Shown: positions 48,000 to 60,087, counted from the first letter of the stretch. The stretch: 64,000 nucleotides of DNA from Chlorogloea sp. CCALA 695 (GCF_003003885.1 NZ_PVWN01000019.1:1-64000), one strand, 5' to 3'. Numbers and translations are program-made. Notes: generated by a model from the sequence alone, not told the origin.

Positions 48000-48602
48000 C
48001 TATTTTGAGCCTTTCGCTAAGGTCGATCCGGTGCGACCCGTAATCACCCATAGCACCGCCCTAACGCTGTCCCGCAGCGCTTTAGAGCGTGTCTCTGGGG
48101 CTTTTTTTGTGGGGACAATTACGGGTTGCAAATCGATACCCCGGCTACCTAAAACAATTTCACCTACAAGACGGGCGCGGCGCATATGATAGTCGGAAGT
48201 AACTAAATAAACTCTGTTAATCCCTAAAAATTGAAAATCATCTACTAATGTCGTGAAATTAGTTACCGTATCTTTAGCTTCATAATCTAAATGTAGGCGT
48301 TGGGGACTAATTCCAGCGTTAGCAAACACTCGCGTTACATAGTTTTTGTTAGTGCTACCAGACGACACCCAAATAGGCAAATCTGGATACTGAAGCGCTA
48401 GAGTCGCTGCAAGTCTTTCTCGCTCTAACTTAGAAGATGAACCCCCCAACACTAAAACAGCTTGAGGAGTTTCTAAGCTTCTAATTTGTTTGTAGCCCAT
48501 CCATAGCAAAATTGGTAGAGCAAGCATGAATAAAAACTTTACAAACTTGCTCTTAAACCGTCTTTTTTTAACTGATTTGTGATTGTGCCTGCTTTTTAAC
48601 AT
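48000..48602 (-). CDS. YdcF/SanA-family (DUF218) membrane-anchored protein
   Basis: 200 residues. A Lys/Arg-rich N-terminus and one membrane segment (about 24-42, FVKFLFMLALPILLWMGY) are followed by the DUF218 fold: QAVLVLGGSSSKLERERLAATL, PDLPIWVSSGSTN, and VYLVTSDYHMRRA. Family members such as SanA and ElyC act in envelope integrity. The function of the cyanobacterial ones is unknown. It lies between the DUF2288 gene and a tRNA gene. Confidence 0.87.
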   Translation of the reverse strand: MLKSRHNHKSVKKRRFKSKFVKFLFMLALPILLWMGYKQIRSLETPQAVLVLGGSSSKLERERLAATLALQYPDLPIWVSSGSTNKNYVTRVFANAGISPQRLHLDYEAKDTVTNFTTLVDDFQFLGINRVYLVTSDYHMRRARLVGEIVLGSRGIDLQPVIVPTKKAPETRSKALRDSVRAVLWVITGRTGSTLAKGSK

Positions 48603-48647
48603 AACCTCGCGCTATAGCACGGCGATCGCGCATTAGCAGGCAATGGA

Positions 48648-48721
48648 CGGGACTGGCGCGTCTCGAACGCGCGACCTAGCGCTTAGGAGGCGCTCGCTCT
48701 ATCCAACTGAGCTACAGCCCC
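48648..48721 (-). tRNA. tRNA-Arg (anticodon CCT)
   Basis: 74 bases that fold as a cloverleaf: acceptor GGGGCTG/CAGTCCC (one G-U), D arm GCTC/GAGC, anticodon stem AGCGC/GCGCT with loop CTCCTAA (anticodon CCT at positions 34-36), variable loop AGGTC, T arm GCGCG-TTCGAGA-CGCGC. It reads the rare Arg codon AGG. No CCA is encoded. Located between the YdcF and tocopherol cyclase genes. Confidence 0.95.
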
Positions 48722-48771
48722 AATTGTCAAGCATTTATAATTTTAGCATTATAAAGCTGACAAGCTAAACT

Positions 48772-49869
<1,098 letters not shown>

Positions 49870-49958
49870 TTAATTAGCTGCTCTTTTTAGTATGAGCGAT
49901 CACATTGCGTCTTATCTTGTGTTGAGTTAACAGCAATATTTATACAACTCTAATTGTT

Positions 49959-50919
49959 ATGACACATTCATCAACGCCGAAAATACAAGACTTGGTATCT
50001 GTACACACGCTTAAAGGTCATTCCTCTGCAATAACATCCGTAGCTTTTAGTCCCAATGGACAGATTATAGCTAGTGGAAGTAAGGACAAAACTATTAAAT
50101 TATGGAATTTAGCTAGGAAAGAACCTCATAGACTAAGCGGACACGGAGCATCGACTAAGCGGACACGGAGCATCAGATTGGTCTGGCGGCGTTACTTCCG
50201 TTGCTTTTCATCCTGATGGGCAAATTTTAGCTAGTGGAAGTAAAGACAAAACTATTAAATTATGGCATTTGTCCACAAGACAAGGATTTTGTACCTTAAA
50301 AGGACATGAAGACAAAGTTTTTCGTATTGCCTTTAGCCCTGATGGACAGATTTTAGCTAGTGGGAGCAAGGACAAAACTATTAAGCTTTGGTCTGTATAT
50401 ACGGGAAAAGAAATACATACACTGAAAGGACATTTAGACGATGTGTACTCTGTTGCTTTCAGCCCTGACGGACAGGTTCTAGCTAGTGGTGGCGGTGGTA
50501 ATGATAAGACTATCAATCTGTGGCAATTAACCAATCAAAAACGCTTAACTCTCACAGGACATTCTGATTGGTTTGGAGCAATTAATTCTATTACTTTTAG
50601 TCCAGATGGAAAAACTTTCGCTAGTGGAAGTGCAGATAAAACAATTAAGCTTTGGCAAACGGAAGACGGTAAAGAAATTTTTACATTTACAGGGCATAGC
50701 GACGATGTTTGTTCTGTAGCGATTAGTCCTAATGGACAAACACTAGCTAGCGGCAGTAAAGACAAAACTGTTAAGATTTGGCAGCTAAACACTGGAAAAA
50801 TTCTTCGTACCCTAACAGGATTTGAAGAAAAGATTTATTCTGTTGCCTTTAGCCCAGACGGTAAGACTTTAGCTATTGGTAGTGGAGATAAAAATATTAC
50901 GCTTTTACCATGCAATTAA
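49959..50919 (+). pseudogene. WD40-repeat protein broken by a 22-bp tandem duplication
   Basis: The first frame (from ATG 49959) encodes a WD40 blade ([30 protein letters not shown]) and is broken near 50150. The downstream frame continues with the next blade ([20 protein letters not shown]) and about five more. A 22-bp unit is present twice in a row at 50131-50174; removing one copy gives one uninterrupted frame of 312 codons (961 minus 22 is 939 nt) reading [20 protein letters not shown]. The whole repeat protein would be about seven blades, one complete propeller. The lesion is small and recent, so intact relatives or revertants may exist. Confidence 0.9.
50131..50174. repeat. 22-bp exact tandem duplication
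   Basis: Copies at 50131-50152 and 50153-50174 are identical (each starts GACTAAGCGGACACGG). The duplication causes the frameshift in the WD40 gene. Confidence 0.97.
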
Positions 50920-51184
50920 AACCTGGTTGCACGCGCTTTACTTTGCAGAATTTAATCAATCTCACTTTTCTGGTAGTGCGATCGCTTGTTCTGATGTTAG
51001 CAACTATTTTATACTCCTCTAAAAGGCGATCGCGTAATCCAAACTTTTCTACCTAGGAGTGTTTGCTGGCAATTTCTATATCCTGCTGGCGATCGCAAGT
51101 TTTTTGTACAATACGTTATGTTTTACTGGTAATTTTTCGGCTATGAATGAGTGATTACTTTAGTAGTAATCTAACTATCTTTGT

Positions 51185-51619
51185 ATGGATGCAACACGCT
51201 GTATGATTTTGGTGGCTAAGTCTCCCCAAGACTACCAAGCTTTTTGGATTAGTCCCGGCGATACTAATAAGTTAGCGATCGTTTTTGATAGTGCTACAGC
51301 TAATGTTTCTTTAACAGTCTGTGTAGAAATCTTTGATATCGGGGGTAAAACTCCGCCAAATCGTCATCAACGTGCTGTAGAGATGTTCTTTATCTTAAAG
51401 GGTGAAGGCAAAGCAATTTGTGATGGTAAAACTGTAGCAATTAAAGCTGGAGACAGTCTTTTAGTGCCACCGACAGGAACTCATGTAATTGAAAATACCG
51501 GAAACACTCGCTTGTATGCTTTGTGTATCATGGTTCCCAATGAAGATTTTACCGAGCTTATCCGTAGTGGAACACCTGTAGATTTAGATGAGGAAGATAT
51601 AGCGGTATTATGTGGCTAA
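51185..51619 (+). CDS. Cupin domain protein
   Basis: 144 residues. Single cupin barrel with a metal-site-like pattern: NRHQRAVEMFFILKGEG (His and Glu) and VPPTGTHVIENTG (later His). The family binds a metal and may be an enzyme or a sugar/metabolite sensor; no specific reaction can be assigned. ATG start at 51185. Between the broken WD40 gene and the WGxxGxxG gene; single-gene unit. Confidence 0.8.
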   Translation: MDATRCMILVAKSPQDYQAFWISPGDTNKLAIVFDSATANVSLTVCVEIFDIGGKTPPNRHQRAVEMFFILKGEGKAICDGKTVAIKAGDSLLVPPTGTHVIENTGNTRLYALCIMVPNEDFTELIRSGTPVDLDEEDIAVLCG

Positions 51620-51715
51620 TTGCCAGGTATTGATTCCAGCTTAAGTTATCAAAATTAGTTGTTATTTTTTATTTACTAAATTGGCAAAATTCTCTGAATC
51701 AATCATGCAACGCAT

Positions 51716-51742
51716 AAAAAAGCAGAAACGCGCGTTTCTGCT
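51716..51742 (-). terminator. Intrinsic terminator of the WGxxGxxG gene
   Basis: 10-bp arms (AGCAGAAACG and complement) with a CG centre at 51721-51742; on the minus strand it is followed by a T-run (51716-51720). It lies 39 bp after the stop at 51781. Confidence 0.82.
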
Positions 51743-51780
51743 CTTGACCTAGGGAAAACTTTATTAACTAAATTAAATAA

Positions 51781-52092
51781 TTAATATCTAGGAGTTGTTG
51801 TCGAATTTACTGTACCTGGATCGCTGTATGCAACAGTTTTTGGCTTACGAAATAAATTTGCTAGACCAATTAAACCAAGTAGTCCTAACCAACCCCAGTT
51901 ATTGTTGTCGTTTTTGGTTTCTTGAAAAGGAGTAGTGTCTATAGTAGGCGCGTTGGATTCAGGACTTGTTTGAGTTGTAGTAGGAGCGCTAGGGTCGGCA
52001 TTTTGCGCCGAAACAGGGAGAGATAAGGGCATAAGTGCCAAACTTGCAGCTATAACACTAGCACCAGCGATTTTAGTCAATTTAGAATTCAT
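51781..52092 (-). CDS. WGxxGxxG-anchor secreted protein
   Basis: 103 residues. A signal peptide (SKLTKIAGASVIAASLALMPLSLPVSA) precedes a short Thr/Ser/Asn-rich middle, then NNNWGWLGLLGLIGLANLF with the WGxxGxxG motif in a hydrophobic helix, and a polar tail. Proteins of this type are common in cyanobacteria; the motif may be a membrane anchor or sorting signal. Function unknown. Confidence 0.82.
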   Translation of the reverse strand: MNSKLTKIAGASVIAASLALMPLSLPVSAQNADPSAPTTTQTSPESNAPTIDTTPFQETKNDNNNWGWLGLLGLIGLANLFRKPKTVAYSDPGTVNSTTTPRY

Positions 52093-52330
52093 GATATTTC
52101 CTCTTTATGCTTAATACTTTGGTTGTTTGTAAATTAATTATTTTCTACAAAAATTTCCGTCGAGGTAGCAAACAACTTTCCACATTACTTTATCTAGGTT
52201 TTAAGTAAATAGAATCAATCTTTGGATTAAACTTTATTTACGTGCAAGTCTTCCTCTAGAAATAGAACAATTTTGAAAGGACTTCCTCACAACCATTTTG
52301 AGGTTTTTGAATTGTAAGTTATAAAAAATA

Positions 52331-52350
52331 GGAGGTGCAAAAGCGCCTCC
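52331..52350 (-). terminator. Intrinsic terminator of the glutamate synthase gene
   Basis: GGAGGxGC and its complement around a short loop, followed on the minus strand by six T (52324-52329). It lies 40 bp after the stop at 52391. Confidence 0.85.
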
Positions 52351-52390
52351 CATAAGCAAAAAATAGATAAATTGTGCGATCGCGCCTTTT

Positions 52391-55300
52391 TTACTGTACA
52401 GAAAGCAGTTCTCTATCTGCTACAGCATGAGGATCGGCTTCCGGGGTATCAGCCTCCGAGGGCGGTACTACTTGCCAAAACTTAGGTAGATACTCCGACC
52501 AATTAGCTAGTATTTGCGCTGCTTTTGGCGATCCGGTACGTTCTAAATGAGCTTGAATTAGCTGCTGTAATTGACCTTCACCAGCCGTTGCAGCGTTTAT
52601 TCGTTGCAACTTGACAATTTCTGGGTTGACTAATTGGGGAAAGTTGCCATCAGAGTCTAAAAAGTATGCCAAACCCCCAGTCATTCCAGCGCCGACATTA
52701 CGCCCAACTTTACCTAACACAACAATTACACCCCCGGTCATATATTCGCAACAGTGATCGCCCGCGCCTTCAATTACCGCCGTACCTTTGGAGTTACGGA
52801 CAGCAAAACGTTCGCCAGCTAAACCATTAGCAAACAAGAAGCCACCCGTTGCGCCGTAGAGACAAGTATTACCAACAATGACGTTTTGTTCTGGTGCGTA
52901 GGTTGCATCGGTGGGGGGAGAAATAATAATTTCGCCGCCGTGCATTCCTTTCCCTACATAGTCGTTAGCTTCGCCTTGCAGTTTTAATGTCATGTTAGGC
53001 AAGTTAAAAGCGCCAAAGCTTTGACCTACACTACCTGTAAAGTTAAGCTCTATTTGCCCCGTAAAGCCACTGTTTCCATACTGTGCAGCAATTTTTCCTG
53101 CGATTCTTGCGCCAACGGTGCGGTCTGTGTTGACTATTTTGTAACTTTTCTTAACGTTACTGGAATTACTAATAGCTGTTTGAACTTCCAGGTCGTCTAA
53201 AATTTGGTCATCTAGCACTACACCGTTGCTGTGTACTATTTCGTGATTTAACCAAGTGCGATCGCTCTTTGTATCGGGTAACACTGTCAAGCAATCGAGG
53301 TTAAAGTCTTGAGTCTTAGTAAGTTTTGCACCGTCTTTAACTTTGAGTAAATCCCCTCGTCCAATTACGTCTGTTAAAGAACGATAACCAAGTCTAGCCA
53401 ACAAACTGCGGACTTCTTCGGCGACAAAGTAGAAGAAATTAACTACGTGTTCCGCCATCCCAGGGAAACGCAAGCGCAAATCTTCTCGTTGACTTGTAAC
53501 TCCTACTGGGCAGTTGTTTGTATGGCATATCCGCGCCATAATGCAGCCTTCAGCGATCATCGCAATAGAGCCAAACCCATATTCTTCGCCGCCCATCAAC
53601 GCGCCCATAATCACGTCCCAGCCGCTTTTAAAGCCACCATCAACGCGCAGAGTGACGCGATCGCGCAATTTATTTTCCATCAACACCCGATGCACTTCTG
53701 TTAATCCTAATTCCCAAGGACTACCAGCGTGTTTAATCGAACTTAGCGGCGATGCGCCTGTCCCGCCATCGTGACCGGAAACTTGAATAATATCGGCGTT
53801 AGCTTTAGCAACTCCCGCCGCAACTGTCCCAATGCCGATTTCTGCCACTAATTTCACCGATACTTGCGCTTGTGGGTTAATTTGATGCAAGTCAAAAATT
53901 AACTGCGCCAAATCCTCAATAGAATAAATATCATGATGGGGTGGGGGAGAAATTAGGGTTACACCAGGCTTAGTGCGGCGCAACATGGCAATGTAAGGAC
54001 TAACCTTTTTACCTGGCAATTGTCCGCCTTCCCCTGGCTTTGCGCCTTGAGAAATTTTGATTTCAATTTGCCTAGCATTCATTAAATACTCTGGCGTTAC
54101 TCCAAAGCGTCCCGCCGCCACTTGCTTAATTGCACTTGAAGCTGTGTCGCCATTTTTCAAGCCTTTTAAGTGGGGTAATAATTCCGATGTTCCTTCGGCA
54201 GTAACATCATCCAAAACCTTGTAACGTACCGGATCTTCGCCACCTTCACCAGAATTAGATTTACCACCAATGCGGTTCATGGCGATCGCTAAAGTTTCGT
54301 GCGCTTCCCGCGATAGCGCTCCTAGAGACATTCCCCCCGTGCAAAACCGCTTAAAGATTTCTGTTACTGGTTCAACTTCTTCTAAAGCTATGGGAGTGCG
54401 ATCGCTATTTAAGTCCAGCAAGTCCCGTAATGCCGTTACTGGCTTACCTTCTAGATGTTTTTGGTAAGTTTCGTAATGATCGTATTGCTGACTTTTTACA
54501 GCTTTATGCAATGCCTTAGTCAATTCCGGGCTATTAGCATGATACTCGCCGCCTTGACGATACTGCACAAAGCCCAGGTTTTCTAGCTTTTTAATTGTCA
54601 ATTGGGGAAAAGCTTTTTGATGGAAAGACAAAACTTCTTGAGCAAGTTCGCAGATACTCAAGCCGCCTAACCTAGAAGTTGTGCCATAAAAGCCCAATTT
54701 CAACAAGTCTTTACCAATCCCAATCGCCTCAAAAATCTGCGCTCCCTGGTAGCTTGTCAGTAGCGAAATTCCCATCTTAGATAAGATTTTGAGTATTCCA
54801 CCTTCTACAGCTTTGCGATAATTAGCAAGCGCCGTATCTAAACCTATTGCGGCTATTTTCCCACGCTCCATAAATTGCTGGGTTTTGGGGTCAGACCACC
54901 AACTTCTAACGCTATCTAAGGCTAAATAAGGACAAATCGCACTTGCACCATAACCAATCAAACAAGCAAAGTGGTGGGTACTCCAACATTGCGCCGTATT
55001 AACGATTAAAGAAGCTTTCATCCGCAGTCCTTCACGGATTAAGTGATGGTGTACTGCTCCTACTGCAAGGAGGGGCGGAATATAAGTATCTTCAGTGTTT
55101 AGCGTAGCTTTGTCGCTGAGTACAAGGATTTTTGCTCCAGCTTTAACAGCTTCCGCCGCTTGCTGACACAGCGATTTTACCGCCGCTTCTAAACCATTTG
55201 GTCCGGTGGAGATTGCAAACAGCGTTGATAGTTGCGTAGTTTTGAATTGTGAAGCTTTAATTTCTGCTAATTCACTTTCTAGCAGGATGGGTGTATCTAG

Positions 55301-57082
55301 TTTTAGCTTTTTAGCATAGGCTGCTTTGGGTTCTAATAAGTTTCCTCTTTCCCCTAGTTCTATATTCAGCGACATTACCAAACTTTCGCGCAAGGGGTCG
55401 ATTGCTGGGTTAGTTACTTGAGCAAAACGCTGTTTGAAGTAGTCGTACAATAAATGTGGCTTCTCAGATAGCACCGCTAAGGGTATGTCATCACCCATAC
55501 AAAAAGTCGGCTCTTTGCCATCATTTGCCATTGGCTGAATAACCATCTCTACATCTTCTGTTGTGTAGCCAAAGGCGATTTGATGACGGAGCAAAGTTTG
55601 TCTATCTGCGGTGCTAGGTTCGGGTAAAGGAGTAGTATCTAATGGTTGCAGGCTTGGGGAACCGTTTTCAGCTTTTGTGGGTTTAATCGCAAGTTCTACC
55701 CGGTGTTGCTTTAGCCATTCTCCATAAGGATGCTGGGCTGCAATACGCTGTTTGATTTCCCAATTTTTTAGAACTTCATGAGTTTCTAAGTCTACTGCGA
55801 TCATTTGTCCTGGCCCTAATCGCCCTTTTTCCAGAATATCGGCTTCGGGAAAGTCTACAACCCCAGCTTCGGAAGCAACAACAATATAACCATCTTTAGT
55901 TATGGTGTAACGAGCAGGTCTTAAGCCATTGCGGTCTAAGGTTGCGCCTACTTTTTTCCCATCGCTAAATACCAATAGTGCCGGGCCATCCCAAGGTTCT
56001 TGAATACCGCTATAGTATTCGTAAAAATCTGTAATTTCTGGGTATTTATCTAAATCTGGCTGATTTTTATAGGCTTCTGGAACCATAATCATCAAGGCTT
56101 CCAGAGGGCTGCGTTCTGACCTTACCAACAATTCTAGTACGTTGTCTAAAGTCGCTGAGTCGCTGTTATGAATATGTACGGTAGGCTTTAATTCCTCTAA
56201 ACGGTTTTCCCAAACTGGATGATCTAAATCTGCCTCTTTCGCCATCATCCAGTTGATGTTGCCTAAAAGCGTGTTAATTTCGCCATTGTGTCCCAACAGT
56301 CGCATCGGCTGCGCTAAGGGCCACTTGGGCATTGTATTTGTACTAAAACGCCGATGATAAATCGCAAAAGCACTTTGATAAATGGGGTTTTTTAAGTCTG
56401 GGTAAAAATCACCCAATACTGCCGATCGCACCATACCTTTGTATACTATGGTACGGCTGGAAAAAGAGCAGAAATAACAACTATCTGCCTCTATTTGTTC
56501 AATACCTGCTAAAGCCTTACCAATCCGGCGACGGCTGATATACAACTGACGCTCAAGTTCATCGCCGACAAATTTAGACTCTACAATTAGTTGCTCAATT
56601 TGGGGCTGATTTTCCTTAGCTTGGATTCCCAAAGTTTGCGGCTGTACTGGTACTACTCGCCAGCCCAATAATTTTATATCTTCTTCTATTAAAATCTGTT
56701 TAGTAATTTGCTTAACTTGGTTTGCAATTTCTAAATTCTGGGGTAAAAACATCATCCCTACAGCCAAGTTCTCTTTTGATGGCATAGAGATATTTTGCAG
56801 GGCAAACCATTGTTGCAACAATTCCCAGGGAATTGCGGTCATAACTCCTGCACCATCACCAGAATCTTTGTCGGCGCTACAACCGCCCCGATGTTCTAAG
56901 CAAGTTAGGGCATTTAAAGCCTTTTCGATAATTTCGTGATTTGCTTTATTCTCGCAATTAGCAACTAAACCAACACCGCAAGCATCTCTTTCCTCTACCA
57001 ACCATCGGGGTTCCATATACGTCAACGACTCTGTATTATTTATGTTGTGATTATTTGCAATTAAATCTTGCTGGCGTTCCAT
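52391..57082 (-). CDS. gltS/glsF: Ferredoxin-dependent glutamate synthase
   Basis: 1563 residues. Transfers the amide of glutamine to 2-oxoglutarate, using reduced ferredoxin. Class II amidotransferase domain first (Cys35 in [10 protein letters not shown] is the nucleophile; an alternative start is Met23), central domain about 480-830, then the FMN-binding TIM barrel ([31 protein letters not shown]) with the [3Fe-4S] ligands [15 protein letters not shown] near 1178-1190, then the C-terminal beta-helix ([11 protein letters not shown]). The single-chain form and length fit the ferredoxin enzyme, not the NADPH GltB. Together with gdhA it covers glutamate synthesis. Single gene. Confidence 0.94.
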   Translation of the reverse strand: MERQQDLIANNHNINNTESLTYMEPRWLVEERDACGVGLVANCENKANHEIIEKALNALTCLEHRGGCSADKDSGDGAGVMTAIPWELLQQWFALQNISMPSKENLAVGMMFLPQNLEIANQVKQITKQILIEEDIKLLGWRVVPVQPQTLGIQAKENQPQIEQLIVESKFVGDELERQLYISRRRIGKALAGIEQIEADSCYFCSFSSRTIVYKGMVRSAVLGDFYPDLKNPIYQSAFAIYHRRFSTNTMPKWPLAQPMRLLGHNGEINTLLGNINWMMAKEADLDHPVWENRLEELKPTVHIHNSDSATLDNVLELLVRSERSPLEALMIMVPEAYKNQPDLDKYPEITDFYEYYSGIQEPWDGPALLVFSDGKKVGATLDRNGLRPARYTITKDGYIVVASEAGVVDFPEADILEKGRLGPGQMIAVDLETHEVLKNWEIKQRIAAQHPYGEWLKQHRVELAIKPTKAENGSPSLQPLDTTPLPEPSTADRQTLLRHQIAFGYTTEDVEMVIQPMANDGKEPTFCMGDDIPLAVLSEKPHLLYDYFKQRFAQVTNPAIDPLRESLVMSLNIELGERGNLLEPKAAYAKKLKLDTPILLESELAEIKASQFKTTQLSTLFAISTGPNGLEAAVKSLCQQAAEAVKAGAKILVLSDKATLNTEDTYIPPLLAVGAVHHHLIREGLRMKASLIVNTAQCWSTHHFACLIGYGASAICPYLALDSVRSWWSDPKTQQFMERGKIAAIGLDTALANYRKAVEGGILKILSKMGISLLTSYQGAQIFEAIGIGKDLLKLGFYGTTSRLGGLSICELAQEVLSFHQKAFPQLTIKKLENLGFVQYRQGGEYHANSPELTKALHKAVKSQQYDHYETYQKHLEGKPVTALRDLLDLNSDRTPIALEEVEPVTEIFKRFCTGGMSLGALSREAHETLAIAMNRIGGKSNSGEGGEDPVRYKVLDDVTAEGTSELLPHLKGLKNGDTASSAIKQVAAGRFGVTPEYLMNARQIEIKISQGAKPGEGGQLPGKKVSPYIAMLRRTKPGVTLISPPPHHDIYSIEDLAQLIFDLHQINPQAQVSVKLVAEIGIGTVAAGVAKANADIIQVSGHDGGTGASPLSSIKHAGSPWELGLTEVHRVLMENKLRDRVTLRVDGGFKSGWDVIMGALMGGEEYGFGSIAMIAEGCIMARICHTNNCPVGVTSQREDLRLRFPGMAEHVVNFFYFVAEEVRSLLARLGYRSLTDVIGRGDLLKVKDGAKLTKTQDFNLDCLTVLPDTKSDRTWLNHEIVHSNGVVLDDQILDDLEVQTAISNSSNVKKSYKIVNTDRTVGARIAGKIAAQYGNSGFTGQIELNFTGSVGQSFGAFNLPNMTLKLQGEANDYVGKGMHGGEIIISPPTDATYAPEQNVIVGNTCLYGATGGFLFANGLAGERFAVRNSKGTAVIEGAGDHCCEYMTGGVIVVLGKVGRNVGAGMTGGLAYFLDSDGNFPQLVNPEIVKLQRINAATAGEGQLQQLIQAHLERTGSPKAAQILANWSEYLPKFWQVVPPSEADTPEADPHAVADRELLSVQ

Positions 57083-57562
57083 AGGCTAGTCCTAGCTTAT
57101 TTATTTAATTAAGGATAGGTGAAAGTTATTGTAGGTATTGCAGTTAATGTTGCTAAAAGATAATAGCAATTTATTTTAGAGCGATCGCGCGTCATTGCTA
57201 CAGTTTGCCTGAATGTATGGTTTTTAAGTAATTTTCACTAACTCACACTTATTTTTGAGTCAATACATTTTTTCAATGCAATCAAAAAACTCCGCGAACC
57301 TAGTAGTATTTACCACACCTACACCTTTATTTTACAATTTCTTCGCCTCAGTAATTAGCTTGGCAGCAAAAGGCTCAATCGGGTAAATTTAGCATTCCTT
57401 TGAGCCTGTCCAATTTAATCTCTTAATTACTGGGCAAGACTTAAAAACGTTGATGAGTATCAACTAAGGCATCCAGCCAATCTATATTATGACGTTAAAG
57501 CTTCAAACATAAGTCATTAATTTTTAATATTTAGCGCCCAATTCCTCTAAACTCGTTAACTC
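57083..57562. other. Intergenic region without a gene (480 bp)
   Basis: Divergent region between the glutamate synthase and the phosphodiester glycosidase genes. It must hold the glutamate synthase promoter, which in cyanobacteria is often nitrogen-regulated; I found no clear GTA-N8-TAC NtcA site and no glutamine riboswitch by eye. AT-rich, one HIP1 octamer. Confidence 0.45.
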
Positions 57563-59407
57563 ATGGTAAAAGGTTCAATTTTCAGCTTAACCGTTCGTCT
57601 CATTCCTTTTCAAACAAAAATTCTCTTACTACTGCTATGGGCGGCTTTAGGGCTGCTACTTACAGGGGAAGTGCGAAGCCCTGCGTACGCGCTTGCGCTA
57701 TCGCAAATGCCGCTACCCACCTCAACCAACAAAGAAATTTTACTCAATAATCGCCCTTTAACGATCGCCTGGAGTCAGTGGGAACAAGCAGGTAAAACCC
57801 ATATAGGTATTAGCGATACAGGTTTTGCTCAAATTCTCGGCGTAGATTTACTCAATACGAGCGATCCTACTAAGCAACCGATTCAATGGTTTAATGAACC
57901 AAAAACTAACCCCATTGTCTTAGCAACTAAGCTTAAGGGCGGATATCGTTACTTGGATGTAACTAATTTTACTCCCCCCGGTTGGCAGTTTGCGGTTAAA
58001 AATAAAGCCTTAGTAATTACTTCTCCCATAGCTAAAGTACAGGACATTCGGCTAGGAAAACAAACTTTTGGCGATCGCATTGTTATAGATTTAGATCGTC
58101 CTACCTCTTGGCAAGTAAACCAGCAAAGCACACCACCAAAGCCAAAAACGGTAATTAACGAGTTAGTTGGAATTGTCAAAGCGCAAGTAGCTAAACAAGT
58201 TTGGCTAATAACTATTGATGGTAGCGCTAACCCCTCCATAGCGCAGACTTTCACTGATTCCCCATCTCAAATAGAAACTACCCCAACTCTTACCAAGATT
58301 CGCCTCAATCTCCCCGTGGGGCTATCTCCGCGCGTTACTACCTTAACTAACCCCTATCGCTTAGTAATTGATATTCGCCCTGATGGGATGGTAGAGAAAA
58401 ATATCCTTTGGGCAGACGGTTTACGCTGGCGACAACAGTATTTAAGCTTAGATGAAGATCGTTTCCCGGTGGTATGGCTAGAAGTTAACCCTGCTAAAAA
58501 CCTTAAAATGCTGCCCTTTTGGAGCGAAGCTACAACCCTTGTGGGAACTGCTCCTTTAGTTAAAACCGCCGAGCGTTATCAGGCAGTTGCAGCTATTAAC
58601 AGTGGCTTTTTTAATCGCAAAAATCAGCTACCTCTAGGCGCAATTCGCACCGATGGTAATTGGATATCAAGCCCAATTCTCAATCGTGGGGCGATCGCCT
58701 GGAACAATGGCAAAATAAAAATTGGTCGTCTTAGTATTCTTGAATCTGTAATTACCAATACTGGTCAAATACCGATTACAACTTTTAATAGCGGGTACGT
58801 CCAAAAAGGTGTCGCTCGTTATTCCTCTGCCTGGGGTACTAACTACACCCCTCTTACCGATAACGAAACTATTTTCATAGTTCAAAACAACACTGTTACA
58901 GCACAACTCCCCGGTGGAATTATCGGAAAAGCAACTTTCCCAATTCCTACCAATGGCTATTTGCTAGTAGTACGCGGTAATAATGTGTCCATTCCTATCG
59001 GTTCAATTCTCCGCCTTCAAAGCGCAACTATTCCCGCAGATTTTGCCGCTTATCCCCAAATCTTAGCGGCTGGCCCGGTTTTGATTCAAAATCGGCAAAT
59101 TGTTTTAGATGCCAAATCTGAAGGGTTTAGCGATGCTTTTGTGAGAGAAAAAGCGATTCGTAGCGCAATTTGTACTACAGCATCAGGAAATGTTTTAATC
59201 GCCGCCGTCCATAACCGCGTTGGTGGTGCTGGTGCAACTTTGGCAGAAGTTGCTAGAGTAATGCAGCAACTAGACTGTACTGACGCACTCAATTTTGACG
59301 GTGGGAGTTCTACCAGCCTTTATTTGGGCGGACAATTAATTAATCGTTCGCCCAGTACTGCTGCCCGCGTACATAATGGATTAGGAATTTTTCTGCAACA
59401 ACCTTAA
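57563..59407 (+). CDS. Secreted phosphodiester glycosidase (NAGPA-like)
   Basis: 614 residues. A signal peptide (about 1-45: LLLLWAALGLLLTG) leads to AMIN-like beta-rich segments (about 85-290: LDVTNFTPPGWQF, NPYRLVIDIRPDG) and then a NAGPA/DUF2233 catalytic domain (about 330-612) with AAINSGFFNRK and NFDGGSSTSLYLGG. The family removes GlcNAc from phosphodiesters in animals; cyanobacterial members probably act on exopolysaccharide or cell-wall glycans. A dispersed 33-bp repeat lies in the coding sequence just after the hydrophobic segment and supplies GEVRSPAYALALSQ. Intact. Confidence 0.85.
   Translation: MVKGSIFSLTVRLIPFQTKILLLLLWAALGLLLTGEVRSPAYALALSQMPLPTSTNKEILLNNRPLTIAWSQWEQAGKTHIGISDTGFAQILGVDLLNTSDPTKQPIQWFNEPKTNPIVLATKLKGGYRYLDVTNFTPPGWQFAVKNKALVITSPIAKVQDIRLGKQTFGDRIVIDLDRPTSWQVNQQSTPPKPKTVINELVGIVKAQVAKQVWLITIDGSANPSIAQTFTDSPSQIETTPTLTKIRLNLPVGLSPRVTTLTNPYRLVIDIRPDGMVEKNILWADGLRWRQQYLSLDEDRFPVVWLEVNPAKNLKMLPFWSEATTLVGTAPLVKTAERYQAVAAINSGFFNRKNQLPLGAIRTDGNWISSPILNRGAIAWNNGKIKIGRLSILESVITNTGQIPITTFNSGYVQKGVARYSSAWGTNYTPLTDNETIFIVQNNTVTAQLPGGIIGKATFPIPTNGYLLVVRGNNVSIPIGSILRLQSATIPADFAAYPQILAAGPVLIQNRQIVLDAKSEGFSDAFVREKAIRSAICTTASGNVLIAAVHNRVGGAGATLAEVARVMQQLDCTDALNFDGGSSTSLYLGGQLINRSPSTAARVHNGLGIFLQQP
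57672..57704. repeat. 33-bp dispersed repeat, copy 2, inside a gene
   Basis: Reverse-complement match at 32 of 33 positions to 19948-19980. It is in frame within the glycosidase gene (codons 37-47), at the end of the signal peptide, and is a multiple of three, so it does not break the protein. Confidence 0.85.
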
Positions 59408-59597
59408 GTTAAAAATTATTTCTATGTAAGCATTTTAAATTTTTAATTATGAAGACTTGATGTAGAATGCTAAATTTTTCAGTAATCCCCTTTCCTCAAT
59501 GAGGATATTTTGTTATCGTTGGCTAGAATAAGTGCGCGATGCGTACTTTTGAGTTTTTAATCTGACACTGAAGCGTTTAGCAATTAAAGGAGAAAAA

Positions 59598-60014
59598 ATG
59601 GTTCAACAAGTCAAAGAATCCCTAGAACCAGCATTAAACCTGCCTTCAGGTATAGCTCATAAAGGCGTTGCTGCAACAGAATTACGTCCTTGGGGATCTT
59701 TTACAGTTTTAGAAGAAGGACGAGGCTACAAAATTAAGCGCATTGAAGTCAAACCCGGTCATCGTTTGAGCCTGCAAATGCACCACCACCGCAGCGAACA
59801 CTGGATTGTAGTCTCCGGTACAGCTAGAGTTACCTGCGGCGAAGAAGAAGTAATGCTAAGGAACAATCAATCTACCTACGTTCCTCAATGTACGAACCAT
59901 CGTCTAGAAAACCCTGGCGTAATTCCTTTAGTCTTAATTGAAGTCCAAAACGGCGAATACTTGGGAGAAGACGACATCATCCGTTTTCAAGATGACTATG
60001 CTCGTGGTAAATAA
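59598..60014 (+). CDS. Phosphomannose isomerase type II-like cupin
   Basis: 138 residues. This is the C-terminal cupin of type II phosphomannose isomerase/GDP-mannose pyrophosphorylase as a free protein: LRPWGSFTVLEEGRGYKIKRI, then SLQMHHHRSEHWIVVSGTARV with the metal His residues and EVQNGEYLGEDDIIRFQDDYAR. It should interconvert mannose-6-P and fructose-6-P. A strong ribosome binding site (AAAGGAG) precedes the ATG at 59598. Single gene. Confidence 0.88.
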   Translation: MVQQVKESLEPALNLPSGIAHKGVAATELRPWGSFTVLEEGRGYKIKRIEVKPGHRLSLQMHHHRSEHWIVVSGTARVTCGEEEVMLRNNQSTYVPQCTNHRLENPGVIPLVLIEVQNGEYLGEDDIIRFQDDYARGK

Positions 60015-60016
60015 AG

Positions 60017-60037
60017 GTTGCTCAAAAAGCAACTTTC
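60017..60037 (+). terminator. Weak hairpin terminator after the cupin gene
   Basis: GTTGCT and AGCAAC arms around a short loop with a few T after it. Weak, but placed just after the stop codon at 60014. Confidence 0.5.
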
Positions 60038-60058
60038 TATATAAATATCTCCATATTT

Positions 60059-60087
60059 CCCCCTTTTTTAAGGGGGGTTAGGGGGGA
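60059..60087. repeat. C/T then G-rich palindromic repeat
   Basis: CCCCCTTTTTTAAGGGGGG followed by TTAGGGGGG. This type of short element is common between genes in cyanobacteria. Its left part can fold into a hairpin. Confidence 0.6.

Noticed and set aside
50208-50792. Several 60-110 codon minus-strand frames across the WD40 region
   Set aside because: They are antisense shadows of repeated WD40 codons (Leu/Ser-rich periodic repeats).
57083-57562. NtcA site or glutamine riboswitch before glutamate synthase
   Set aside because: No GTA-N8-TAC and no riboswitch core found by eye.
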